In this document: piece after piece, positions 7,440 to 13,699 of the stretch | Layout: every line of letters starts with the position of its first letter | Numbering within the stretch: the first letter of the stretch is position 1 | Assembly (NCBI GenBank): GCA_030745955.1 | Contig: JASLNQ010000009.1 | Location: forward strand, 1 to 13,786 | Direction: 5' to 3' | DNA from: Dehalococcoidia bacterium | GTDB lineage: Bacteria; Chloroflexota; Dehalococcoidia; UBA1151; UBA1328 | DNA length: 13,786 bases | The notes under the pieces: model-generated | Told to the model about the DNA's origin: nothing | Seen by the model: only the letters and a program-made list of their open reading frames with translations | Database searches by the model: none | Position numbers and translations under genes: made by a program

Positions 7440-8347
7440 GCGCCGACAATACGCCCAAAACCACGAAAGTGCTGTTCGACACCGACATTGGCTCGGACAT
7501 CGACGATGCTGTCGCCCTCGCCTACCTCCTGGCGCAACCACGGTGCCAGCTTCTTGGCATCACGACCGTTTCAGGGCAACCGGTTGAACGGGCGAAACTC
7601 GCTTCCGCCATATGCAGGACTGCAGGGCGAGAAATAACGATTGTTCCCGGCACCGAGGAGAGACTCGACGGGCCAACTCGCCAGCCGAACGTCCCGCAGG
7701 TTTCTGTATTACCGATTTGGCCGCACGAGACCGCGTTCAGCGAGCAGGGCGCGGTAGATTTCATGGCCGAAACGGTCAGGGCTAATCCGAATGAAGTCGT
7801 TCTACTCGCGGTTGGGCCAATGACAAACGTCGCCCGGCTTTTTACGGCACACCCGGACGTTCCGGGCCTGCTGAAATCGCTTCACCTGATGAGTGGGCGA
7901 TTCACCGATTCGCAAGTCGAGGCGCCGAGCGCCGAGTGGAACGTTCACTGCGATCCGGCGGCGGCGGCGGTCGTCTACTCACCCGAGGTTCATAGTGTGG
8001 TCACCCGTCACACGTCTATCGGGCTGGACGTGACGCACCAGGTGGTGATGAACTCCGAGGAGGTTGAGCGGCATTTTCAACACCCACTTCTAAGTCCGGT
8101 ACTCGAGATGTCGAGGGTCTGGTTTGACGAACGCGAGCAGTTGAGGTTCCACGATCCACTGGCAGCCGTGACGTTGTTCGACGAGTCGATCTGTGGATTC
8201 GAGCAGGGCACGGCCAGGATCAGGCGCGCAGAAGGGCGCGACGATGGTGCGATCGATTGGTCTCCGGATGCTAATGGGCCGCACCGTGCCGCTATGACAG
8301 TAGATGCGGCCCGGTTCTTCGATTCGTACTTTGGAGTTTTCGCCTAG
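7436..8347 (+). CDS. Inosine/uridine-preferring nucleoside hydrolase family protein
   Basis: Hydrolyses the N-glycosidic bond of ribonucleosides to a base and ribose for salvage, using a bound calcium. The 303-residue protein opens with VLFDTDIGSDIDDAVALAYL. Residues 15-24 are the Asp cluster that binds Ca2+ and activates water. LLGITTVSG follows, then EVVLLAVGPMTNVARL (the family's GPLTN segment), AEWNVHCDPAAAAVVY (the family's N-x-x-x-D-P-x-A-A) and RFHDPLAAVTLFD, whose His and Asp are the leaving-group and metal residues. The ATG overlaps the preceding stop by four bases. No signal peptide, so cytoplasmic. Nucleoside preference cannot be read from the sequence. The pairing with a gluconate-dehydrogenase-like subunit has no obvious pathway logic. 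Confidence 0.92.
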   Translation: MSADNTPKTTKVLFDTDIGSDIDDAVALAYLLAQPRCQLLGITTVSGQPVERAKLASAICRTAGREITIVPGTEERLDGPTRQPNVPQVSVLPIWPHETAFSEQGAVDFMAETVRANPNEVVLLAVGPMTNVARLFTAHPDVPGLLKSLHLMSGRFTDSQVEAPSAEWNVHCDPAAAAVVYSPEVHSVVTRHTSIGLDVTHQVVMNSEEVERHFQHPLLSPVLEMSRVWFDEREQLRFHDPLAAVTLFDESICGFEQGTARIRRAEGRDDGAIDWSPDANGPHRAAMTVDAARFFDSYFGVFA

Positions 8348-8412
8348 CGAGGGTGCCGGTGGATGGCGTGTATCCGCTCTGCCTGCCAGGGCGAGCGGAT
8401 GATCGGCCTTTG

Positions 8413-8524
8413 CTCCCTGCCAGGAAGGGAGTTAGAGGGTGGGTCGCGGTGTTCGCGATTGAAAGGTGTTGGCTGTTCCCAACTTCCACCCACACCCTAA
8501 ACCCTCTCCCTTCCAGGGAGAGGG
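8413..8524. repeat. Imperfect inverted repeat made of two hairpins (MITE-like or dispersed intergenic repeat)
   Basis: The left arm (8413-8444) reads CTCCCTG-cca-GGAAGGGAG and then TTAGAGGGTGGGT. The right arm (about 8488-8524), reverse-complemented, reads CTCCCTGGAAGGGAGAGGG and then TTTAGGGTGTGGGT. Each arm can fold by itself (CTCCCT with AGGGAG), and the two arms can pair with each other. The roughly 40-base centre is unrelated. Motifs like CCCTCTCCC-TTCCAGGGAGAGGG are widespread intergenic repeats in bacteria. No transposase or clear target duplication is visible. It lies between the convergent stops of the nucleoside hydrolase and dehydrogenase genes, so it may also serve as a two-way terminator. 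It is the only content of the 218-base gap. Confidence 0.6.
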
Positions 8525-8565
8525 GATCTGCATAAAGTCGTTCGGGACCGGCGGGCAAATTCAGG

Positions 8566-9660
8566 TTATGCCAGGTCGAATGTGATTTCGAACTCGGCGC
8601 AGATGCCGCGAAACCAGTCGACTACCTCGGGGTGGAGGGGGACGCCGTTCTCGCGCCTGTCGATTCGAACCTCGTGCTCGGGCAATCCGGCGTAATAAAC
8701 ACGTTCCTGGCCCGGCATTGGCTTCGTTGCGGCCAGGCCCTTCAACATGCCGTCCATGTTCGCCTTGAACTCGTCGGCGTCTCCGAAGGCATCGACCGAG
8801 TAGGCCGCTACGAAGTGCGCACGTCTTGTTTGGGACAGGGTGCCGAACCCGGGGGCAAACGATAGCTGCCCACAGAGAATATCGACCATCACGCCAAGGC
8901 TATAGCCCTTGTGCGACCCCAGTTCACGGGTCGAACCCACCGGCAGCTGCATTCGTACACCGCTTGCTACGAAGTTGGCCGGTGAACCGCCGTCCATGTC
9001 GGGTGATCCGTCGTCGTTGGCAACCCACCCCGGCGACATGTCCTTGCCCATGCGGTTGGCAAGACCGATCTTGTTGCCGGCGATAGAGGTCATCGCTGCA
9101 TCGAACATGAAGGGAGGTTCGTTACTGGCAGGAGCTGCGAACGCAATCGGGTTCGTTCCGAGTTGCGGCTCTGCACCGAAGGTCGGGACCATCGATTTGC
9201 CCCCGGCGGTCATGCACCACCCGATCATGTCGTGCTCGACGGCTCTCATGGCGTGGTAGCCCGCGGCACCGAGGTGGCCGGAGTTGCGAACTGCGACAAC
9301 GCCCGTCCCAACCGCCCTGGCCTTTTCGATTGCGATGTCCATTGCCTTGGGAGCGATCATCAGGCCCAGGCCGCCGTCACCATCGACAACGGCCGTCGAA
9401 GGCGATTCCTTCACTATCTTCATCTGCGGGTCCGGGTTCGTTATTTTCGAGTTGTAGGAGGCTACGTAGGCCCTGAGCATGTTCGAAACGCCATGGGTGT
9501 CGATTCCACTTTCGTCGGCGAACAGCAGTACATCGGCACCGAGCTTGGCTTCAGACTCTGGAACGCCGCATTTCATGAACACCTGTTCGGTGGCGGTGCG
9601 CAGCCTGGTTACATCAACCCGCACGGCAATGTCTTCTGGTACCTGGAAATGTTTCAGCAA
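8566..9660 (-). CDS. Malate/L-lactate dehydrogenase of the Ldh2 (YlbC/YiaK-type) family
   Basis: NAD(P)-dependent oxidoreductase acting on 2-hydroxy acids such as malate, L-lactate, ureidoglycolate or 2,3-diketogulonate. The protein has 364 residues. Family hallmarks are ADESGIDTHGVSNMLRAY (catalytic His56), VVAVRNSGHLGAAGYHAM (about 121-138), LGTNPIAFAAP (167-177) and ELGSHKGYSLGVMVDILCG near residue 270. The start is TTG at 9660-9658, with GCGAGG six bases upstream. A GTG 36 bases further in (residue 13) would match the usual family N-terminus better but has a poorer Shine-Dalgarno. Soluble, no signal peptide. It is monocistronic as far as seen. Its leader contains an inverted repeat at 9691-9728. 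Substrate cannot be assigned. Confidence 0.9.
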   Translation of the reverse strand: MLKHFQVPEDIAVRVDVTRLRTATEQVFMKCGVPESEAKLGADVLLFADESGIDTHGVSNMLRAYVASYNSKITNPDPQMKIVKESPSTAVVDGDGGLGLMIAPKAMDIAIEKARAVGTGVVAVRNSGHLGAAGYHAMRAVEHDMIGWCMTAGGKSMVPTFGAEPQLGTNPIAFAAPASNEPPFMFDAAMTSIAGNKIGLANRMGKDMSPGWVANDDGSPDMDGGSPANFVASGVRMQLPVGSTRELGSHKGYSLGVMVDILCGQLSFAPGFGTLSQTRRAHFVAAYSVDAFGDADEFKANMDGMLKGLAATKPMPGQERVYYAGLPEHEVRIDRRENGVPLHPEVVDWFRGICAEFEITFDLA

Positions 9661-9690
9661 CTCGAACCTCGCAATATGAACGACTCAACC

Positions 9691-9728
9691 CTCTCGGCGA
9701 CCAGCCACCACCGAAATCTTCCCGAGAG
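9691..9728. repeat. Inverted repeat in the leader of the Ldh2-family gene
   Basis: CTCTCGG (9691-9697) and CCGAGAG (9722-9728) are perfect 7-base complements separated by 24 bases. They lie 31-68 bases upstream of the leftward TTG start, so they would fold in the 5' leader or act as an operator. Nothing else is seen in the gap up to the tRNA gene. Confidence 0.3.
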
Positions 9729-9876
9729 CGTTTTCCCTGATGATCCGGCGGAATAGTAGCACTTGAATCTCACCGCGTTGAGACATCCGACCGGCTATTT
9801 GCTACGCTGAATTCGTTCCAGGTTCTGAAACCCGCACGACTTGAGCGATTTTTCGCAGGCTGTGCGATTCGAAAAT

Positions 9877-9952
<76 letters not shown>

Positions 9953-9966
9953 GGCGATAACCAAAT

Positions 9967-9995
9967 CACCGTCTCATCAAAGGGGCGGTGTTTTT
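9967..9995 (+). terminator. Intrinsic terminator of the tRNA-Ala gene
   Basis: CACCGTCTC (9967-9975) pairs with GGGGCGGTG (9982-9990) over 9 bp, counting three G-T pairs, around the loop ATCAAA. Five T's follow (9991-9995). It begins 15 bases after the tRNA 3' end, the expected position for a single-gene tRNA transcript. Confidence 0.82.
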
Positions 9996-10240
9996 CTACC
10001 CTTTTTCCACACGCCGTGGGCTGCCTGAAAACCTTCCAACCAGACCATACGAACGTTGTTCCTCCCGGGTATGTCATCTCAGACTTTGTGAAGGATGGAA
10101 CAAAGATGGCTGGTTATGCGTCTCCACTACGAGCAGGCAATTCGGTCACAGGCAGGTGCCAGGGCAGAATTCACCGCTCCTTAAAACAATCCTTCCGGAC
10201 CCAGGTTACGGGCCGGTACTGATAACAGGAGACTGGTGCG

Positions 10241-10714
10241 ATGAAAAAGACATTTGTACTCATTATTTCGATGTTAGTGATGGTTGTAGCACTCACCGGA
10301 TGCGCTTCCGCCGAACAGGGGCCATCTGGAACAGCAGCTGAGATAGCCGACAAGATTTTCAACGAGGCAGGGGCCGACCCGTTTGGTCCGGCTGCGGAAA
10401 TCGAAACCGAGGTCAACATGCAGTGGTTGCTCGGATCAACCGATTACCCGCAGTTCGCAGATTCTGTGGCAGTGATGCCGCTGATGAACCTGGACACCCG
10501 TGCTCTGCACGTAATCAGGGCGGCGAACGGCGAAGAGGTCGAGGACATCAAGGCAGCCCTGGCAGCGAACATCGACCCCCAGCGGCTGATCTGCGTGTCG
10601 TTCTCGATGGACGACGTGGTGATCGACAGCCGGGGTGACATTGTGTTCGTGACCATCAACACAGACCCCGACCAGCGTGCGGCACTCGCCGAGGCCTTCC
10701 AGGCGATTAGCTAG
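10241..10714 (+). CDS. DUF4358-like small lipoprotein
   Basis: A 157-residue exported lipoprotein of unknown function. ATG 10241 has AGGAGA at 10227-10232 with an 8-base spacer. The signal peptide MKKTFVLIISMLVMVVALTG ends at lipobox LTGC, Cys21. The mature part contains EIADKIFNEAG, a PFGPA segment, MQWLLGSTDYPQFADSVAVM, then NLDTRALHVIRAANGEEVED, NIDPQRLICVSFSMDDVVID and FVTINTDPDQRAALAEAFQ. This pattern resembles DUF4358 lipoproteins of Gram-positive bacteria. I am fairly, not fully, sure of that family. No catalytic motif is seen. A close truncated paralogue lies 214 bases downstream. Confidence 0.83.
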   Translation: MKKTFVLIISMLVMVVALTGCASAEQGPSGTAAEIADKIFNEAGADPFGPAAEIETEVNMQWLLGSTDYPQFADSVAVMPLMNLDTRALHVIRAANGEEVEDIKAALAANIDPQRLICVSFSMDDVVIDSRGDIVFVTINTDPDQRAALAEAFQAIS

Positions 10715-10771
10715 TGTCCAACGGGGTGAGGTCTGGCGATTCGACCGCTGAAACAAAATAAAGACAGATTG

Positions 10772-10810
10772 AATGACGGGTGGTACGACGAGAGTTGACC
10801 ATCCGTCATT
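10772..10810. repeat. 12-bp stem inverted repeat between the lipoprotein gene and its truncated copy
   Basis: AATGACGGGTGG (10772-10783) faces CCATCCGTCATT (10799-10810): 11 Watson-Crick pairs plus one G-T pair, with a 15-base loop. It starts 58 bases after the lipoprotein stop. There is no T tract on either side, so it is not a textbook terminator. It could be a message-end hairpin or a trace of a small mobile repeat. Confidence 0.5.
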
Positions 10811-10928
10811 GCTATGGACGAGGAATTCAGAAGCAGCCAGACGCCAAGGTAGAATTCAGCATCTAGCCGAAAGAACTTTTGCGGAGCGGGGAGGATTGGT
10901 GTGGAGCCGATCTCAGGAGTCGGGCGTA

Positions 10929-11150
10929 ATGAAGAAGTTATTTGCGGTTATTGTTTCGATGCTAGTGATGGTTGTCGCACTCACCGGGTGTGGTTCGAAA
11001 GAGCAGGGGCCTTCGGGTACGGCAGCTGAGATAGCAGACAAGATTTTCGCCGAAGCTGAGGCAGAACCGTTTGGTCCTGCGCGCGGGGTTGAGTCGGACG
11101 ACGACATGCGGTTTCTGCTCGGATCGACCGAATACCCGGAGTTTGCCGAT
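10929..11150 (+). pseudogene. Truncated paralogue of the DUF4358-like lipoprotein
   Basis: ATG 10929 has AGGAG at 10915-10919 with a 9-base spacer. The first 74 residues align without gaps to the neighbour at 10241, with 54 identical by my count, including lipobox LTGC, EQGPSGTAAEIADKIF and LLGSTEYPEFAD. Homology stops abruptly at GAT 11148-11150, where the intact copy continues SVAVMPLMNL. The frame then runs FAGLTTWGFPNSS into the antisense of the DUF362 gene and stops at 11246. About 83 C-terminal residues of the family are missing. The break lies 28 bases from the DUF362 stop, so a deletion or rearrangement joined the two. Leader, signal and Shine-Dalgarno look intact, so a short lipoprotein could still be made. 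The open frame continuing upstream to 10773 has no support. Confidence 0.75.
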
Positions 11151-11178
11151 TTCGCGGGGTTGACGACCTGGGGGTTCC

Positions 11179-12321
11179 CTAATAGCTCTCGAACAACTTG
11201 CCCCAGGGGGTTTTCATCGCTTCCCGGATGCGTTTACGCCCGATGAAAGGTAGCCAGAACTGGTTGTGATACACGTTTGATGCCCAGTAGGCCCATGGTG
11301 CGATGGGCGACCTGAGCAGCAACTTTTCCAGCGGCTTCAGGGGACCGTGATAGATAAGGCGCTGGCCACGGGAGGCGAACGTGCTCTCGTTACCGGCAAA
11401 ATTCCAGTTCACATCGGCGATGTCGTCACCGACAAGTTCGATCTCACCGGGTTTACCAACACCCAGACCCATTTCGTGGGCGATGCGGATCATCGGTATC
11501 GACATCGGGTCGAGGCCCATCATCTTCGCCGCCACGGCGTCGATCGCCACCTGGTCGGCCGAGGCGAGAATGACGTTTTTTGTGTGGATGCGCATTGCAC
11601 GCGGCCCCGGCCCGTCTCCTGCGAACGTGCCGTCCATCACGGCGAAAAGACCCGAGTGGATCTCTTTCTGGATCTGCAGCAGGTCGACAAGGGTTTCGTG
11701 AATGACCGCATGGGTCCAGTGGCGATAGCGGTGGAGCAGCCCACCAAATGCGTTCTTCATGGCCCCCGTCATGGTCGTGAATACGTGGGTCTTCACGGTC
11801 GGCATCTGGACGATGTTCGTGCCCGGGAACACCTCGGGGATGAACAGGCCGTCTTTGTACACATCGTCAAGCACCAGCATCTTCGCGGTTGGCTTGTATG
11901 GCACCCACCTGACCGGTGGCACGTCGAGCACCACGTGGCCCAGGCCCAGCCTGTCTTCGACGACCCTGTGCTTGTTGTTCTCGCGGCCTTCATCGGGGTT
12001 CACGACAACCGTGCCGTTGTGGGCGGCGGTGAGCTTGTCGAAGCCGTCGGCCTGGAGCTTCCGGGCTACCCCGTCGATCTGCCACGGCGCCGACGAGCAG
12101 GCCGGGTAGTAGTGCTGCCACGAGATGTTCACCTTCAGGAAGGTTTCGATATCGGGCAGAAGAGCCGTTTGATAGTCGGCAAGGTCCAGTAGCCGTGCGT
12201 AGTCGTCGATTACGGTCTCGGGAGTGGTGTAGAGGACTGCGACCTTCCCCATTTTGGGTTCGGCGTGCGGGATGTCGGGCTGGGTCAGCACTCGCCCTTC
12301 GTCTCTGATCATCGAGACCAT
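11179..12321 (-). CDS. DUF362 domain protein
   Basis: A 380-residue protein of the DUF362 family, whose members are often near iron-sulfur and oxidoreductase genes and whose reaction is not generally known. The signature is VQMPTVKTHVFTTMTGAMKN (172-191) followed by AFGGLLHRYRHW. Then come LFAVMDGTFAGDGPGPR (225-241) and ASADQVAIDAVAAKMMGLDP (253-272), the conserved D-G-x-x-x-G-x-G-P and D-x-V-A-x-D-x-V blocks. No CxxCxxC ferredoxin cluster is present, unlike in some family members. ATG 12321 has AAGGGGTGA about 9 bases upstream; Met4 is an alternative. No signal peptide. The stop (TAG, 11181-11179) lies 28 bases from the end of the truncated lipoprotein homology. It is divergent from the amidohydrolase gene. 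Confidence 0.85.
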   Translation of the reverse strand: MVSMIRDEGRVLTQPDIPHAEPKMGKVAVLYTTPETVIDDYARLLDLADYQTALLPDIETFLKVNISWQHYYPACSSAPWQIDGVARKLQADGFDKLTAAHNGTVVVNPDEGRENNKHRVVEDRLGLGHVVLDVPPVRWVPYKPTAKMLVLDDVYKDGLFIPEVFPGTNIVQMPTVKTHVFTTMTGAMKNAFGGLLHRYRHWTHAVIHETLVDLLQIQKEIHSGLFAVMDGTFAGDGPGPRAMRIHTKNVILASADQVAIDAVAAKMMGLDPMSIPMIRIAHEMGLGVGKPGEIELVGDDIADVNWNFAGNESTFASRGQRLIYHGPLKPLEKLLLRSPIAPWAYWASNVYHNQFWLPFIGRKRIREAMKTPWGKLFESY

Positions 12322-12482
12322 CTGTGTGATTCACCCCTTTGCCGAAAAATCCGGCCCACGTTGCCGTAATAACGCACCAGGTAAGAATAGTCACATCCCA
12401 TTTATCCGGGACACCCCGGCGCAGTACCCTGTCAGTGTAACTTTGCCAGAACCAAACGAACCGGACGAACCAGGGGGTGCCA
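12322..12482. promoter_or_regulatory. Divergent promoter region between the DUF362 and amidohydrolase genes
   Basis: A 161-base spacer with start codons pointing both ways. A possible rightward promoter is TTGCCG (12361-12366) with AAGAAT (12383-12388) at a 16-base spacing. CCGGG-acac-CCCGG (12406-12419) is a small inverted repeat downstream of it that could be an operator. AGGGG before the amidohydrolase ATG and AAGGGGTGA before the DUF362 ATG are the ribosome sites. The promoter boxes are read by eye and are weak. Confidence 0.35.
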
Positions 12483-13364
12483 ATGTCCAACTCGCAGCCC
12501 GATTCGCAGCAGGCTTTGCATGGCCGAACGGTGGACGCGTGCACGCATGTGCTCCCACCGGCGTTCGGGCGCGACCGTGAACGCATTGCTCGGGTCGACG
12601 CTACGTTCCGGACGCTCTTTGGCGATCCGAAGGCGAGGATCGTCCAGGCGGATGATCTTGTTGCGTCGATGGACGGAGCGGGTTTTGATGTATCGGTATG
12701 CGCGGGGTTCGGCTGGACCGATCCGGCAGTCGCGCGCGAGTCCAACGACTACAACCTGGAGGCGGCGCGTACACATCCCGGTCGGCTCGTCGCGTTTTGC
12801 AGTGTTAACCCGCTCTGGGGTGAAGACGCAGTCGCCGAGGTGCGACGATGCTTCGATGCGGGTGCGAAGGGGATCGGGGAGTTGCACCCCGATACGCAGG
12901 GGATCCTCGATGCGGACCCGGCTTCGCTCGCGCCGGTCTTCGACGCCGCCCGCGAGCTTGGGATACCTGTCCTGGTGCATGCCTCCGAACCGGTCGGTCA
13001 CGGCTATCCCGGCAAGGGGACGGCCACGCCCGAGTTGCTCATGGCGCTGGTAAACGCCTACCCGAACAATAAGTTCATATTCAGCCACCTCGGGGGCGGG
13101 CTGCCGTTTTACGGTCTGATGCCCGAGGTGAGGTCGGCACTGAAGAACGTGTATTTCGATTCGGCGGCGTTCCCTTTCCTGTACAGGCCCGAGGTTTTCG
13201 ACGTAGCGGCAAGATCGATCGGCGCAGAAAAGATTCTGTTTGCCAGCGACTTTCCGGTAGTGAGTCAAAAGCGGGCACTGGACGAGTTCGAACGGTCCGG
13301 CGTCAGCGCTGAGCAGGCGAAATTGATTCGTGGGGCGAACGCCGTTCAGTTGCTGGAGTTATAG
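12483..13364 (+). CDS. Amidohydrolase-2 family (TIM-barrel) metal-dependent hydrolase or decarboxylase
   Basis: A 293-residue member of the amidohydrolase 2 family (ACMSD, 5-carboxyvanillate decarboxylase and lactonase relatives), which act on carboxylic or aromatic substrates with one divalent metal. Visible metal-site blocks are DACTH (18-22) at the end of strand 1, GIPVLVHAS (His166), FIFSHLGGG (His202) and ILFASDFPV (Asp256). KGIGELHP (129-136) is the usual strand with a conserved Glu. The first residue of the normal HxH pair is Cys20 here; His22 is kept. ATG 12483 is preferred over GTG 12477 because the G-rich Shine-Dalgarno (12472-12477) overlaps the GTG. No signal peptide. Substrate unknown. 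It stands alone, divergent from the DUF362 gene. Confidence 0.87.
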   Translation: MSNSQPDSQQALHGRTVDACTHVLPPAFGRDRERIARVDATFRTLFGDPKARIVQADDLVASMDGAGFDVSVCAGFGWTDPAVARESNDYNLEAARTHPGRLVAFCSVNPLWGEDAVAEVRRCFDAGAKGIGELHPDTQGILDADPASLAPVFDAARELGIPVLVHASEPVGHGYPGKGTATPELLMALVNAYPNNKFIFSHLGGGLPFYGLMPEVRSALKNVYFDSAAFPFLYRPEVFDVAARSIGAEKILFASDFPVVSQKRALDEFERSGVSAEQAKLIRGANAVQLLEL

Positions 13365-13473
13365 CGAAATCTGCAAGAACTGGCGATTTCACCGGTTAGC
13401 TCGTCGCGAAATCCCCATGCCCGGTATTTGCCTTGAGTACAGCTTCAGGGTTATATTTGTGGGGTTGAACCAG
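13365..13473 (+). promoter_or_regulatory. Promoter-like site upstream of the Cys-rich small ORF
   Basis: TTGCCT (13428-13433) and TATATT (13452-13457) are separated by 18 bases and match the -35 and -10 consensus at four and five of six positions. Transcription would start near 13464, about 10 bases before the ATG at 13474, giving an almost leaderless message. GGGG at 13461-13464 would serve as a Shine-Dalgarno only if transcription starts further upstream. Bases 13365-13427 hold nothing I can name. Confidence 0.5.
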
Positions 13474-13590
13474 ATGAATAGCTCACTCCGCTCCCACAAC
13501 TCCGCCGCCGTATGTACGCAGGCCTGTACCTGTATGTGTACCTGTACGCCCGCAGGGGTTGTCGGTTTTGCGTGTTGTTGTATTTGTTGA
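13474..13590 (+). CDS. Cysteine-rich 38-residue ORF, probable leader peptide of an attenuator
   Basis: The ORF starts at ATG 13474 and stops at TGA 13588. It has nine Cys among 38 residues: Cys14, 18, 20, 22 and 24 (CTCMCTC pattern), then Cys34-36 and 38 (CCCIC). All nine codons are TGT, although the region is GC-rich. The N-terminal part is Ser-rich (NSSLRSHNSAA). It lies just after a promoter-like site, ends 31 bases before a strong intrinsic terminator, and an open frame starts beyond the terminator. My preferred reading is a leader peptide whose translation senses Cys-tRNA supply; polycysteine short ORFs, often leaderless, are known to do this in mycobacteria. Alternatives are a tiny metal-binding (metallothionein-like) protein, a precursor of a modified peptide (no maturation gene is visible), or chance in a TGT-rich repeat. 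The frame is also open further upstream, but without a good start. Confidence 0.5.
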   Translation: MNSSLRSHNSAAVCTQACTCMCTCTPAGVVGFACCCIC

Positions 13591-13648
13591 CTTAGTCACA
13601 CAGCGACGATAAGAGAATCGAACCCCTGCCAGCAGCAGGGGTTTTTTT
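13552..13648 (+). promoter_or_regulatory. Candidate transcription attenuator: alternative pairing with the terminator
   Basis: GCAGGGGTT (13552-13560), inside the small ORF between its two Cys clusters, is a perfect 9-base complement of AACCCCTGC (13621-13629), the 5' arm of the terminator. The two structures exclude each other. A ribosome stalled at the first Cys cluster (13513-13545) would leave most or all of 13552-13560 free to form the antiterminator. A ribosome finishing the ORF would cover it and let the terminator form. This is the logic of amino acid attenuation; it is inferred from sequence only. Confidence 0.5.
13621..13648 (+). terminator. Strong intrinsic terminator
   Basis: AACCCCTGC (13621-13629) pairs perfectly with GCAGGGGTT (13635-13643) around the loop CAGCA, followed by T's to 13648 (seven in all from 13642). 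It could end the amidohydrolase transcript, the small ORF transcript, or both. Confidence 0.92.
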
Positions 13649-13699
13649 GTTGCTGGAAGCACCTCCTACTATCACTACGGATCTAACTGATACAACGAC

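Noticed and set aside
8292..8558. Leftward 88-residue ORF containing PLSLEGRGFRVW
   Set aside because: It is a translation of the intergenic inverted repeat, and no family pattern or good ribosome site is seen.
10773..10928. N-terminal extension of the truncated lipoprotein copy
   Set aside because: The internal ATG at 10929 has a good Shine-Dalgarno and aligns with the start of the intact paralogue.
11347..12192. Rightward 281-residue ORF opposite the DUF362 gene
   Set aside because: The His/Val/Arg-rich translation matches no family, while the opposite strand carries clear DUF362 motifs.
12432..13268. Leftward 278-residue ORF opposite the amidohydrolase
   Set aside because: The amidohydrolase metal-site blocks are on the + strand, and the reverse frame is Arg-rich without motifs.
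13501..13590. CRISPR-like or tandem repeat reading of the TGTACCTGT-rich stretch
   Set aside because: The units are short and irregular with no spacer pattern; the coding and attenuator reading explains more.
13588..13590. A second selenocysteine at the TGA ending the Cys-rich ORF
   Set aside because: The frame after it has no recognisable continuation, and I see no SECIS-like hairpin with the right geometry; the nearest stem is the intrinsic terminator.
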